Shown: piece by piece, positions 41,658 to 50,742 of the stretch | Position numbering within the stretch: the first letter of the stretch is position 1 | Layout: each line of letters starts with the position of its first letter | NCBI RefSeq assembly: GCF_014203115.1 | Contig: NZ_JACHIJ010000001.1 | Coordinates: 558,001-622,000 of the forward strand | Origin: Afipia massiliensis | GTDB lineage: Bacteria; Pseudomonadota; Alphaproteobacteria; Rhizobiales; Xanthobacteraceae | Direction: 5' to 3' | DNA length: 64,000 bases | Made by a program: the position numbers and the translations under genes | The notes under the pieces: model-generated | Database searches by the model: none | What the model was told of the DNA's origin: nothing | Seen by the model: the letters and a program-made list of their open reading frames with translations, nothing else

Positions 41658-42818
41658 ATGCGCGGCGCAACGTCATCGGCCCCCGTATCCCTGATAGGCG
41701 GTCTCGACCGAAAGCATTCGGCCGTCGAGATCGAATTGTCACCAGAGATTCTCGCACGCCGCGCAAAGCAGCGGCGGCAAATGCTCGATATGACCGGCGT
41801 CAGCTACATGATCGACGCCGGGATCCTGCTGATCTACGCTTACGCTGGCGCCACCAGCTTCGTGATCGCACCGGCCTACGCGGCTTGCGGGCTGCTGTCG
41901 GTCGCGGTGTATATCGCGATATCCGAAGCCAAGGTGAACGACCGGTTCCGGGATCACTACTTCATTTCGCAGCAAACCAGCATCAGTCTGATGATCATGC
42001 TGGTGTTCTTGTACTTCGCGCCGGAAGTCGGCTGCCTGTTCCTCTGCTCGATTTTCCTGGTCTTCACGTTTGGCGCCCTGCGATCCACCCCCCGTCAGAC
42101 CATCATCGGGTGGACGACGGCTGCTGTCGGCCTGACGGCCTTGTTTCTCCTGACCGACAAACCCATCGGCATGCCTACCGGCACGCCGCTGGAGCGCTTC
42201 GCGACCATGCTGGTCTTCATTCTGGTGCTTGGGCGCGGCATGATCGTCGGACTGTTCAGCAGTTCGTTGCACGAATCTCTCTACAGGCGCGGCATCGAAC
42301 TGAAGAAAGCCTATCAGCGCATCGAGGAACTTGCCGAACTCGACGAGTTGACCGGATCGCTCAACCGCCGCTCCATCATGCAGACGCTCGACGAGGAAAT
42401 CATCCGCGCCCGGCGCAGCAATGTACCTTGCGCCGTCGCCCTGATCGACCTCGATTGGTTCAAGCGGATCAATGACCGCTTTGGTCACCCCGCGGGCGAT
42501 GAAGCGTTGCGGGCTTTTGCCATCACCGTATTCGCAAACATTCGCAGCATCGACAAATTCGGCCGTTACGGCGGCGAGGAATTCCTGCTCATTCTTCCGG
42601 AGACGTCGGACGGCGCCGCACTGCGCACCGTCGACCGGCTGCGCGGGATCGTAGCGGCCCTCGACTGGAGCGCGATTTCACAGGACATGAGCGTCACGAT
42701 GTCGGCGGGCCTCGCTACGCTTCGCGCGGACGATACCGCGGACACCATTCTCGCCCGTGCCGACCGGCTTCTCTACCAGGCCAAGGACATGGGGCGGAAT
42801 CGAGTTGTCGCGGGCTAG
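41658..42818 (+). CDS. Membrane-bound diguanylate cyclase (GGDEF)
   Basis: 386 aa. Residues 50-210 contain about six hydrophobic segments (MTGVSYMIDAGILLIYAYAG; AYAACGLLSVAVYIAISEA; SISLMIMLVFLYFAPEVGCL). The linker helix LYRRGIELKKAYQRIEELAE leads into a GGDEF domain (about 228-384). The start DELTGSLNRRS, substrate loop ALIDLDWFKRINDRFGHPAG and active site GRYGGEEFLLILPE (near residue 301) are intact, and no RxxD inhibitory site is obvious five residues before GGEEF. It should make cyclic-di-GMP. The next gene is a DUF2336 protein 67 bp away. Confidence 0.92.
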   Translation: MRGATSSAPVSLIGGLDRKHSAVEIELSPEILARRAKQRRQMLDMTGVSYMIDAGILLIYAYAGATSFVIAPAYAACGLLSVAVYIAISEAKVNDRFRDHYFISQQTSISLMIMLVFLYFAPEVGCLFLCSIFLVFTFGALRSTPRQTIIGWTTAAVGLTALFLLTDKPIGMPTGTPLERFATMLVFILVLGRGMIVGLFSSSLHESLYRRGIELKKAYQRIEELAELDELTGSLNRRSIMQTLDEEIIRARRSNVPCAVALIDLDWFKRINDRFGHPAGDEALRAFAITVFANIRSIDKFGRYGGEEFLLILPETSDGAALRTVDRLRGIVAALDWSAISQDMSVTMSAGLATLRADDTADTILARADRLLYQAKDMGRNRVVAG

Positions 42819-42885
42819 TTTACATTTTCGTCAGCCAAGAACCTGGCTGGCATTTCTTGCTTCGGCGTTTCCAGGACAGAAAGTC

Positions 42886-43995
42886 ATGAGTTCGAGACCA
42901 ACAGCGCGGCCCGCAAATCTTCTCGATGAACTGCAAAATGCTCTCGCGCACGGTACCGTCGCGCGCCGCGTGGAAACGTTACGCCGGGTCACCGATCTCT
43001 TTCTGTACGGTGTGGCGGATTACTCCGACGAACAGATCGATGTTTTCGATGACGTCTTTCATTGCCTGATCGAGGAAATCGAGACCTCCGCCAAATCACT
43101 GCTCGCAAAACGCCTCGCGCCCGTACCTAAAGCTCCGCCGCGTCTGATCTATACGCTGGCTTTCGATGACGAGATCGAAATTGCTGCGCCGGTGCTGTCG
43201 CATTCTGAAAGACTGAATGACGACATGCTGATCGCAAACGCGCGCAGCAAAAGCCAGGGCCATCTGCTTGCGATCTCAAAACGCAAAGTCCTGAGCAACG
43301 CGGTGACCGACGTTCTGGTCGAGCGCGGCAACAACGAAGTCGTCGAGAGTGCGGTCAACAATCCAGGCGCGGAATTTTCGGACAAGGGTTTCACAGAGCT
43401 TGTTTCTCGCGCAGAGGGCAATGATGAACTTGCGACATGCCTCGGGACAAGGCGGGGAATTCCAAGGCCGCATTATCTCAAGTTGATAGCAAGAGCCTCG
43501 GACTCCGTGCGGGAGCGGCTCCAGGCCGCCAACCCGCGCGCGGCGGATGACATCTCGGCGGCCGTCAAGCAGGCAGCCCTTAACGTCGATCCCGGAGCAG
43601 GCGGAGAGAAAGCGGCCCACGCCTATCGGCTTGTAAAATCTCTCTCTGACGACGGACGCCTCGACGAAAGGCAGATTGCCGAATTTGCCGCCGCCGGACG
43701 GTTCGAGGAAACCTGTGCCGCGCTCGCGATATCTGCGAACGTTCCGGTCACGACCGTCGAAAACATGATGATCGAGTCGCGATCCGAAGGATTGATGGTT
43801 CTCGCCAAGGTCGCCGGGCTGTCCTGGATGTCTCTCAAGCTCGTTCTTGAACTGGGCGGCGGCACATCGGAAATCGAGATCGAGAATATCGACGATCACA
43901 AATCGAGCTACGATATGCTGCGCCCGTCCACTGCCCAGCAAGTGCTGCGTTTCTACCGCATGCGACAGGACACCGCGCAGACCGAGCCGGCTTGA
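42886..43995 (+). CDS. DUF2336 domain protein (second of two)
   Basis: 369 aa from the ATG giving MSSRPTARPANLLDELQNAL, with AGGACA upstream. The DUF2336 region includes RRVETLRRVTDLFLYGVADY, SDEQIDVFDDVFHCLIEEIE and ARSKSQGHLLAISKRKVLSN, followed by FTELVSRAEGNDELATCLGT and a long helical C-terminus with VPVTTVENMMIESRSEGLMV. The family is soluble and uncharacterised. Position next to a diguanylate cyclase fits the recurrent link between DUF2336 and c-di-GMP or motility genes, but that role is inferred. Confidence 0.87.
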   Translation: MSSRPTARPANLLDELQNALAHGTVARRVETLRRVTDLFLYGVADYSDEQIDVFDDVFHCLIEEIETSAKSLLAKRLAPVPKAPPRLIYTLAFDDEIEIAAPVLSHSERLNDDMLIANARSKSQGHLLAISKRKVLSNAVTDVLVERGNNEVVESAVNNPGAEFSDKGFTELVSRAEGNDELATCLGTRRGIPRPHYLKLIARASDSVRERLQAANPRAADDISAAVKQAALNVDPGAGGEKAAHAYRLVKSLSDDGRLDERQIAEFAAAGRFEETCAALAISANVPVTTVENMMIESRSEGLMVLAKVAGLSWMSLKLVLELGGGTSEIEIENIDDHKSSYDMLRPSTAQQVLRFYRMRQDTAQTEPA

Positions 43996-44021
43996 TATCG
44001 GTCGCCTGAGCCACCGCGGAT

Positions 44022-44660
44022 CTAGAATCTCAAGACACGAGATCCTGCGAGCGCGCCAATCGCCGCGACGAACCCAATGGCAATCGTGTACCAGGTCGCC
44101 ACGAACATCGGCGAATCGTCGGTGCAGTGCGCCGCGTATAGCGTCGCAGCCAGCCCCGCCGACAGCAGTCCGGCGAACGCGCCGGCCACGGCCGGTCGCG
44201 ATGGCGCGCCGCGACGCAAGGCGAACAACGCGGCCACCAGCAACGGCAATGACAGCAGCGGTATGGCTACAAGACAGACCCTCGAATTAGAGCCCATCAT
44301 CCGTGTCGACATCGGCGCGCGGTGCGGCATCATCATCTCGCTCATCATGCCGATGCCGAGCAATCCGACCGGAATGGCCAGCAGCCACGCCCAGCGTCCA
44401 AGCGAGGCTTCAGGTCGCGACAGATGCAGGCTGATGGCGATGGCAGCCGCGGCCAGCGCCATGGTGATCACGAATTTCAGATCGAAGAATGGATTGCGCA
44501 TGGCGGTCATAACGTCAGACCGCACACCAAGCCCGGCAAGGAACAGCGCGGTCGAGACAGGCACCGCGAGCACCAGTGCAACCAGCAGCAGATTTCCGAC
44601 AGGGCGTTCATGGACGTCGTTGTCGGCGGCGAGCGTGCGGATGAGATCGTTGGTATCCAT
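44022..44660 (-). CDS. NrsF/DUF1109 family anti-sigma factor
   Basis: 212 aa from the ATG (MDTNDLIRTLAADNDVHERP); a GTG at 44666 overlapping the sigma gene is also possible. Six hydrophobic segments are visible (NLLLVALVLAVPVSTALFLA; DLKFVITMALAAAAIAISLH; WAWLLAIPVGLLGIGMM and others). NrsF proteins are membrane anti-sigma factors that hold ECF sigma factors of the SigF type, released under redox or metal stress through conserved cysteines; a Cys occurs here in SNSRVCLVAIP and in AAHCTDDSPMF. It is directly downstream of its cognate sigma gene. Confidence 0.88.
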   Translation of the reverse strand: MDTNDLIRTLAADNDVHERPVGNLLLVALVLAVPVSTALFLAGLGVRSDVMTAMRNPFFDLKFVITMALAAAAIAISLHLSRPEASLGRWAWLLAIPVGLLGIGMMSEMMMPHRAPMSTRMMGSNSRVCLVAIPLLSLPLLVAALFALRRGAPSRPAVAGAFAGLLSAGLAATLYAAHCTDDSPMFVATWYTIAIGFVAAIGALAGSRVLRF

Positions 44661-44665
44661 GGTCA

Positions 44666-45223
44666 CTATTTCCGCAGTTTGCTGGCGAGGCCCGTCAGCC
44701 CCCGATGCAATGCCACGCGCACCGCACCCTCGGTCATCGAAAGCTTCGCCGCCGTTTCCTTGATCGACGCGCTGTCGACGGCGATCGATTGCAGCACGTC
44801 CCGCTGCCGCTTCGGCAGTCCGTTGAGATGGGTTGTGACCTCGCTGGCCGGAACGCTCTCCTCAACTGGCGCACCCGCCAACGTCTCCGAAAAGTCGTCG
44901 ATATTGACGAATATCCGCCGACCGCGACGGCGCAGTGCGTCGATCAGTTTGTTGCGTGCAATTGCGAACAGCCACGGCGCGAACGGGGCGTTCGGATCCC
45001 AAGTATGTCGCTTCAGATGCACAGCGAATAAGATGTCCTGCACGATGTCCTCGGATTGGTCGACCGGCTGACCGGCCCGGGCCAGACCTCGACGCGCCCC
45101 TGCTCGCAGGACCGGCGTCACGGCCTTGAGGAGGCGATGATATGCGGCGTTGTCTCCGGCATTGGCCGATCGCATCAGATCGGTCCATTCGTCTTCACGT
45201 CCGCGCACGCGCGCTCCTATCAA
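44666..45223 (-). CDS. ECF sigma factor paired with NrsF
   Basis: 185 aa from a TTG (LIGARVRGREDEWTDLMRSA) with AGGAG 8 bp upstream; the open frame runs to 45601 but that part is not sigma-like. Region 2: SEDIVQDILFAVHLKRHTWD and PNAPFAPWLFAIARNKLIDA. Region 4: LPKRQRDVLQSIAVDSASIK and ETAAKLSMTEGAVRVALHRG. The adjacent NrsF-like anti-sigma gene assigns it to the SigF-type ECF group, which in Caulobacter responds to oxidative or heavy-metal stress. It is divergent from an exported hypothetical gene at 45441, a possible target. Confidence 0.9.
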   Translation of the reverse strand: MIGARVRGREDEWTDLMRSANAGDNAAYHRLLKAVTPVLRAGARRGLARAGQPVDQSEDIVQDILFAVHLKRHTWDPNAPFAPWLFAIARNKLIDALRRRGRRIFVNIDDFSETLAGAPVEESVPASEVTTHLNGLPKRQRDVLQSIAVDSASIKETAAKLSMTEGAVRVALHRGLTGLASKLRK

Positions 45224-45440
45224 GAAATTCGCTCCTGTTCCTAAAGTGTTACGGGCAGAAACGGCAATCACGCAATCGTGAGCAAGGCTGCTGGGGAACC
45301 GGGCGACCCGATCCCGGAGCATCTGCTCTGGGTCGTTTTTAGGGCAAAAGATCACAAGATTCCCTTTTTCTGCCGTCCTGTGGCCATTCCGCACCGGTCT
45401 GTTCCCTGTGCTGGAGACTCTGGCAAAAGGGGAAATTGCC

Positions 45441-46154
45441 ATGCGGATAAGGAGTGCAGGTTTAGCGGCCTTGGTTGCTGCTGCCGGAATCTGGATGAGC
45501 TTTTCGGGCGAGCCCGCAATGGCTGCCAAATCAACAGCAGCGAAGGCCGCGAAAAGCAGCGTAGCTACCGCCGATCGCCCAATCGTTCTGTCGAAATTCA
45601 AGAAGCAGCGCGCTCACGCTGCGAAGAAATCCCGAACGGCCCAGGCGCGGCAAGCTAAAAGAGCAACGTCCAAGGCATCATCGAAAGCTAAAGTTCTCGC
45701 GGAAAAGTCTGCCGACAAATCGGGGGCGGCAGAGAACAAGGTCATGGCCGATGCGAGCAAGAGCGAGTTGCCGGTGTCGGTGGCCAATGCCCGTGCCCAG
45801 GCGCTGGCCGTTGACCAGGCACGGAATATTGCCGCTCTCGATAGTACCGATGTTGCTGTTGTGGACGGCATGCAACTCGCTTCCGCTGACCAGTTGACCG
45901 ATGCCGACCGCGCAGCGACGGCAGACGCTGCGGTAGCGCAAGATCTCAACGCTCCAACTCCGCCAGTTGCGTCCCCGCCGTCACCATCGGCCCCAAGCAG
46001 CAAGATCCTGCGGCCGGTCTCGACAGGAGACAAGCCGGTGTTCAAGACCGACGACAGCGATCCATGGAGCAAAACCTCGTTGATTGGGAAGATCTTCATC
46101 GCCTTCGGAAGCCTGCTGACGCTGGCATCGGCGGCCCGCCTGATGATCGCCTGA
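45441..46154 (+). CDS. Exported Ala/Lys-rich hypothetical protein
   Basis: 237 aa from the ATG giving MRIRSAGLAALVAAAGIWMS, with AAAGGGG upstream. It has a signal peptide (to about residue 30, MAAKS). A long Ala/Lys/Ser-rich basic region (KAKVLAEKSADKSGAAENKV and similar) is followed by an Ala-rich part (DADRAATADAAVAQD), a Pro/Ser run and a C-terminal hydrophobic helix (LIGKIFIAFGSLLTLASAAR). No family recognised. It is divergent from the SigF-type sigma gene. A strong terminator follows it. Confidence 0.65.
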   Translation: MRIRSAGLAALVAAAGIWMSFSGEPAMAAKSTAAKAAKSSVATADRPIVLSKFKKQRAHAAKKSRTAQARQAKRATSKASSKAKVLAEKSADKSGAAENKVMADASKSELPVSVANARAQALAVDQARNIAALDSTDVAVVDGMQLASADQLTDADRAATADAAVAQDLNAPTPPVASPPSPSAPSSKILRPVSTGDKPVFKTDDSDPWSKTSLIGKIFIAFGSLLTLASAARLMIA

Positions 46155-46180
46155 CGCAAACACCATCTGCATCAGACGCA

Positions 46181-46215
46181 AACGCCGGTTCGCACCCCGC
46201 GAACCGGCGTTTTTG
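46181..46215 (+). terminator. Intrinsic terminator
   Basis: AACGCCGGTTCG (46181-46192) pairs with CGAACCGGCGTT (46200-46211), followed by a T-run. It ends the exported hypothetical gene that stops at 46154. Confidence 0.88.
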
Positions 46216-46334
46216 TTGCTTAGGTGACGATCAGTTCTGACATCGCCGGTCTTGCAGAGACAGGCCCCGGAAGGCACATTGCGGCTAACGGCGCGCCACG
46301 CGCTGATTTTCAGACATCCTTCAAGGGGCAAACC

Positions 46335-47114
46335 ATGACGGCATTCGAACACATCATCGTTGAGAGCAAGGGCGCGGTCGGCATCGTGAAAATCAACCGA
46401 CCTAAGATGCTCAATGCCCTCTCCTTCGATGTCTTCAGCGAAATCGCGACAGCCATCGACGACCTCGAGGAAGACGATGCCATCGGCTGTATCGTTGTCA
46501 CCGGCAACGAAAAGGCCTTCGCCGCCGGCGCCGACATCAAGGAAATGCAGCCGAAGAAATTCATCGACATGTTCAGCCAGGACTTCATGGACATCGGTGG
46601 TGACCGCGTCACGACCTGCAAGAAGCCGACCATCGCAGCAGTCAGCGGCTATGCGCTCGGCGGCGGCTGTGAACTCGCCATGATGTGCGACATCATCATC
46701 GCTTCAGACACTGCCAAGTTCGGGCAGCCGGAAATCACTCTCGGCACCATTCCGGGGCTGGGCGGTACGCAGCGCCTCACCCGCGCCGTTGGCAAGTCCA
46801 AGGCGATGGACCTATGCCTGACCGGACGCATGATGGATGCGGCGGAAGCCGAACGCTCCGGGCTGGTCAGCCGCATCTTCCCGGCCGACAAGCTGATGGA
46901 CGAGGTGCTTGCGATTGCCGACAAGATCGCTGCGATGTCGCGACCGGTTGCGGCGATGGCGAAGAGCGCAGTCAATCGCGCGCTGGAAACCTCGCTCGCC
47001 GAGGGCATGAACGTCGAAGGCGACCTGTTCCACGCGACATTCGCCCTCGAAGATCGCGCCGAAGGCATGGCCGCCTTCATTGACAAGCGGAAGCCGAATT
47101 TCAAAAATCGCTGA
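46335..47114 (+). CDS. Enoyl-CoA hydratase
   Basis: 259 aa from the ATG giving [20 protein letters not shown], with AAGGGG upstream. Crotonase fold: AINRP-type start ([20 protein letters not shown]), oxyanion-hole region [14 protein letters not shown], then [20 protein letters not shown]. The catalytic glutamates are at [20 protein letters not shown]. It hydrates trans-2-enoyl-CoA in beta-oxidation. The pattern resembles short-chain enoyl-CoA hydratases (ECHS1 or FadB1-like). It is followed by a palindromic repeat that borders the convergent acetyl-CoA hydrolase gene. Confidence 0.95.
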   Translation: MTAFEHIIVESKGAVGIVKINRPKMLNALSFDVFSEIATAIDDLEEDDAIGCIVVTGNEKAFAAGADIKEMQPKKFIDMFSQDFMDIGGDRVTTCKKPTIAAVSGYALGGGCELAMMCDIIIASDTAKFGQPEITLGTIPGLGGTQRLTRAVGKSKAMDLCLTGRMMDAAEAERSGLVSRIFPADKLMDEVLAIADKIAAMSRPVAAMAKSAVNRALETSLAEGMNVEGDLFHATFALEDRAEGMAAFIDKRKPNFKNR

Positions 47115-47130
47115 AGATCGACTTGCCACG

Positions 47131-47238
47131 CTCGTCATTCCGGGACGCGCTCTTGCGCGGACCCGGAATCTAAATGAGAGATTTCAAAACATCGAGATTC
47201 CGGGTTCGCTCGCTGCACTCGCGCCCCGGAATGACGAG
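47131..47238. repeat. Palindromic repeat, family G
   Basis: CTCGTCATTCCGGGACGCGC (47131-47150) is inverted against the end GCGCCCCGGAATGACGAG. Inner CCCGGAATCT pairs with AGATTCCGGG. The element (108 bp) lies between the convergent enoyl-CoA hydratase and acetyl-CoA hydrolase genes and ends exactly at the base before the stop codon of the latter. Confidence 0.8.
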
Positions 47239-49086
47239 TTAACGGCGCGCAAGCGCTGCACTGACCAGCAACCGATAAAGCCAGTCCGAGAACGATTTCG
47301 GCTGGTCGAGTTGCATGCGCACGAGGCTTGCAGCCGCGTCTGCATCCGGCGGTCCCGCACGAAAGCCCTGCCAGGCAAGCGCGAGCAGGTTGAGCTTGCT
47401 GGCGGTCGCTTCTTTGAGTATCTGCAAGGCTGGGATCAGCCGCTGCTCGACATCGGTGAAATCGCTACCAAACGGAAATGCCGGGAGTAATCCCGCGTCG
47501 CGCGATGGCTTCAAGGCCGCATTTATGCGATCCGGAAAATTCTCGCGATGCGCGGCGGGAATTTCATAGGCCTTCGGCAGCTTGCCAGCGTCTTTGGCAT
47601 GCCGCATCAGTTCGGGTTGAAAGCGCGAATCCGCAACACACAGCATCGCAGCGATGACGTCGGCATCCGATTTGCCCCAGAGATCGGCAACGCCATACTC
47701 GGTGATGATAACATCGCGCAGGTGACGCGGAATCGTGGTGTGACCATAGGACCAGCGGATATTTGAGGCCGCTGTCTTGCCGGAGCCCCGCGTCGACTCC
47801 AGCGTCAACATCGAGCGCGCGCCTTCAAGCGCAAATGCCTGCGCCACGAAATTGTATTGGCCACCGACGCCGCTGACCACCTGACCCGTATCGAGACCGT
47901 CCGAGATCGCAGCGCCCATCAAGGTCGCCATCATCGCATTGTTGACGAACCGCGCGTCAACGCGCGCATGTCGCTTGGCGTCTTCGCCACCATAGAGCTG
48001 GTTGGTGAAAGACACCGGGACCATCTGGATGCGTTCGATCTGCCCGGGCTTCATCTCGCGCAGGGCGCGGTAGAAGGATTTCGGCCCGAGGAAGAACGCC
48101 GCGTGCAGCAACGCCCCATCGACCTCACGTTTCAACACTCCGGCGTCGATCAGCGCGAGGAACGCTTCGACGAACATTTCGCTGACGCCGTAAAGACCCG
48201 CCGTGAATGGCCCCGACTCGCGCGGCGGCTGCGCGGGTGCGAGCCGCGACATGATCTCGCGATAGGCTTTATTGTCACGATGACGGACGATCAGGCCTTG
48301 CGCGAGCGCATCGCCAACCTGCCCGATACCGATTTGCAGGGTGCCACCGTCCCGTATCAGTCCCGCAGAATGAAGCCCGATTGCGTATTTCGTATCGGAG
48401 ACCGGCTCCGACGACGGAGCAAACAGCGGAAAGTCCGTCTTCGGACTGTCGAGCACCGCATGAAATTCATCCGCAGCCAGATCGCCCTGCCCCGGCATGA
48501 ACGGCAATTCGGAATTCACCTGGGCCACGATCTTGAACGCAATGCGGCCCGCCGCACGCGCCCTCATGAGATCGAGCGTCGTGTCGGTGTTGCTGCTCAG
48601 GCTGTAGCGCGTCTGGCCGTCGACCACGCGCTTGGCCACAAGCTGAGCGATCACATTCACGCCACGTGTCAAAAGATACGACGACGCATGGGTATAGTTG
48701 GCCGAGATGTAGTGCTGCTGTGGATAGGCATTGCCAAGCCATTTTCCCGCCAGGAAGAAGAACTCGATGACTTCGATGTTCGGCGGCAGTGTTTTGGCAT
48801 GCAGCGCCCTAGCGTAATCCAGATCGGGATACCCACCAAACAACCGATCGATCACCGGCCCTATGAATCGTCGCTCGAGATCAGCCGATGGCGTCGGCTT
48901 CTCCAACGTCAGAGCAGTAAAAATGGTCAGATGGATCGAGCGGTCGCTTGCCGCGCGCTGATAGAGAGCATTGACGATGTGGTTGGCCTTGCCGAGTCCC
49001 AGCGGCAGACCAACCACCAGCTTGGTCCCGACCTCGCGAATGATGTCGTCCGCGATTGCTTCAGGGTCGGAAAAAATTCTTGGCAT
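47239..49086 (-). CDS. Acetyl-CoA hydrolase/transferase family protein
   Basis: 615 aa, long for the family. N-terminal CoA-transferase half: VVGLPLGLGKANHIVNALYQ, IFTALTLEKPTPSADLERRF. The C-terminal domain is typical of acetyl-CoA hydrolase (AcetylCoA_hyd_C): GVGGQYNFVAQAFALEGARS, RSMLTLESTRGSGKTAASNI and VITEYGVADLWGKSDADVIA; the catalytic Glu should be near GIGQVGDALAQGL. It transfers or hydrolyses short acyl-CoA such as acetyl- or succinyl-CoA. It lies next to an enoyl-CoA hydratase and a CaiB-type transferase, which suggests acyl-CoA metabolism. Confidence 0.85.
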   Translation of the reverse strand: MPRIFSDPEAIADDIIREVGTKLVVGLPLGLGKANHIVNALYQRAASDRSIHLTIFTALTLEKPTPSADLERRFIGPVIDRLFGGYPDLDYARALHAKTLPPNIEVIEFFFLAGKWLGNAYPQQHYISANYTHASSYLLTRGVNVIAQLVAKRVVDGQTRYSLSSNTDTTLDLMRARAAGRIAFKIVAQVNSELPFMPGQGDLAADEFHAVLDSPKTDFPLFAPSSEPVSDTKYAIGLHSAGLIRDGGTLQIGIGQVGDALAQGLIVRHRDNKAYREIMSRLAPAQPPRESGPFTAGLYGVSEMFVEAFLALIDAGVLKREVDGALLHAAFFLGPKSFYRALREMKPGQIERIQMVPVSFTNQLYGGEDAKRHARVDARFVNNAMMATLMGAAISDGLDTGQVVSGVGGQYNFVAQAFALEGARSMLTLESTRGSGKTAASNIRWSYGHTTIPRHLRDVIITEYGVADLWGKSDADVIAAMLCVADSRFQPELMRHAKDAGKLPKAYEIPAAHRENFPDRINAALKPSRDAGLLPAFPFGSDFTDVEQRLIPALQILKEATASKLNLLALAWQGFRAGPPDADAAASLVRMQLDQPKSFSDWLYRLLVSAALARR

Positions 49087-49291
49087 CGGATGTCTGTCGA
49101 TCCACTGCGCCGGACGTGCCGCCGGAAGACCACGCGGGAGGGCGCGGCAGATTGCTCTTGATGGGCTGCCGCTAATTTCACCACAGGACGTTGATCGGTC
49201 AAGAAATTACGGCTCACCGCGACAACAAATCAGTGCAAATTCGTCGAAATTCTATGTCCGGTTTGCCAACACCAACATGATGGTGTTGACG

Positions 49292-50677
49292 TCACGACCG
49301 TGACGGCCACTCCGCTGTGCTCGACCCGAGCGGCATCGCATGACGCTCCCAAAATGCCGGGGTCGCTGACATCACGGCGGCGTGACGAACGCTTCGCAGA
49401 GCACCAAATCCTGAAGAGCTCTGCTCAATAAACGGAAGGACGTCGTCCGCGGTGAGGTCCGCCGCCGCGAGGCCACTATCGACTCTGCCGAGATTCCACA
49501 GCCAGCGCCCAGTCTGCGCCAGGGAGACTTTCACATGCCAGCTTCCGCCCTCTCGCACCTGCCGCAGCCGCGTCATCATCCCGCCGAACGCCATCAGATA
49601 CCCCGTGGCGTGGTCGAGAATCTGCATCGGCAGTTCCTTCGGTCCTTCAACTCCAGCGGCATTGCCCAATCCGGTTGAGGTCTGCACCAGGGAATCGAAG
49701 CCACGGCGGCCCGCCCACGGACCGGCGTGGCCATAGGCGCACAGCGAGACATAAACGATGCCGGGACTGATCCGAGCGATATCTTCCGGCGAGAAGCCGA
49801 GCGCGGCGATGGATTGCGGGCGATAGCCCTGAGAGAAAATATCCGCCGACGTCAGCAAACCGCGCAGCGTATCGCGGCCCTGCCCGGTCTTCAGATCGGC
49901 GAAGGCAGCCAGCTTGCCACGCCCGGTATCGATAACCAGCCACGGGATCGACGGCAGTTTCGGCGAGGAAATCAGCATGACGTCCGCGCCGTAGGCGGCC
50001 CATGTGCGCCCCGCGACCGGACCTGCGATGACCCGCGACAGATCGAGTACACGCAATCCCGCCAGCGGGCGATGACCGTTTGGCCAAGGTCTCGGCGCGG
50101 CGTCGCCAATCTTCTCAATCTGGATTAGCGGCAGTTGCTCTATCGCCTGCGCTTGCGGGGTTGCGAGCCATTCGTCGTGCGAGCGCATCATCGAGACGAC
50201 GCAGCCGCCGGCATAGGCGGCGGTTTCAAATTCCTCACCCTTCCATTGCATCAGCACGCGCTGCACATCGTCGCGTTCCGGTTTGCAGTTCAAGACCTTG
50301 CAGACGTTGTCGCGGTGATGCGGAAAGTTGGTGTGGAGGCGCACGAAGCGACCGTCCCCGGTTGTGTAAACACCAGCGATAACATCCCAGGCCGGTGGCG
50401 GCGGCTTGTCGTCGACGCGCAGATAGCGCTCGCTGCGACACTCAACCGCGGCATGCGTCATATCAACGGAGATACCTTGCGCCTCACCGCTGCGGGCTTT
50501 CCATATTTCCGCAGCGGCAAGACCGGCGGCGGCAATCGTGGCCTGCGCCGCAGCACCGACGCGAAACGACGACGGCAGCATGGGCTCACTTCCCGTCAGT
50601 GTGATGGCATCGAGCGCGGACGGTTCACCACCGCCGAGACTCCAGAGATCAGAGAGGATTTCGCGAGGTGACTGCAT
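49292..50677 (-). CDS. CaiB/BaiF (class III) CoA transferase
   Basis: 461 aa from the ATG giving MQSPREILSDLWSLGGGEPS, with GGAGG upstream. Class III signatures: GLRVLDLSRVIAGPVAGRTW, AAYGADVMLISSPKLPSIPW, FADLKTGQGRDTLRGLLTSA, and CAYGHAGPWAGRRGFDSLVQ. The usual catalytic Asp of CaiB (in a DLK-type turn) can be seen as FADLKT, with the Asp near the start of the second domain. The acceptor acid is unknown. The unusual N-terminal half (WKARSGEAQGISVDMTHAAV) is typical of the two-domain members. It sits 66 bp downstream of the dnaE2 end, on the same strand. Confidence 0.88.
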   Translation of the reverse strand: MQSPREILSDLWSLGGGEPSALDAITLTGSEPMLPSSFRVGAAAQATIAAAGLAAAEIWKARSGEAQGISVDMTHAAVECRSERYLRVDDKPPPPAWDVIAGVYTTGDGRFVRLHTNFPHHRDNVCKVLNCKPERDDVQRVLMQWKGEEFETAAYAGGCVVSMMRSHDEWLATPQAQAIEQLPLIQIEKIGDAAPRPWPNGHRPLAGLRVLDLSRVIAGPVAGRTWAAYGADVMLISSPKLPSIPWLVIDTGRGKLAAFADLKTGQGRDTLRGLLTSADIFSQGYRPQSIAALGFSPEDIARISPGIVYVSLCAYGHAGPWAGRRGFDSLVQTSTGLGNAAGVEGPKELPMQILDHATGYLMAFGGMMTRLRQVREGGSWHVKVSLAQTGRWLWNLGRVDSGLAAADLTADDVLPFIEQSSSGFGALRSVRHAAVMSATPAFWERHAMPLGSSTAEWPSRS

Positions 50678-50742
50678 GAACGCCTCCGGCGACGGGAATG
50701 GCCGCGAAACATCGCGCGGAAAATACATCGCATCAAGGATGA

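Noticed and set aside
45224-45601. N-terminal extension of the NrsF-linked sigma factor
   Set aside because: The extension has no sigma region and contains the promoter side of the divergent gene; a TTG with AGGAG at 45223 fits the family length.
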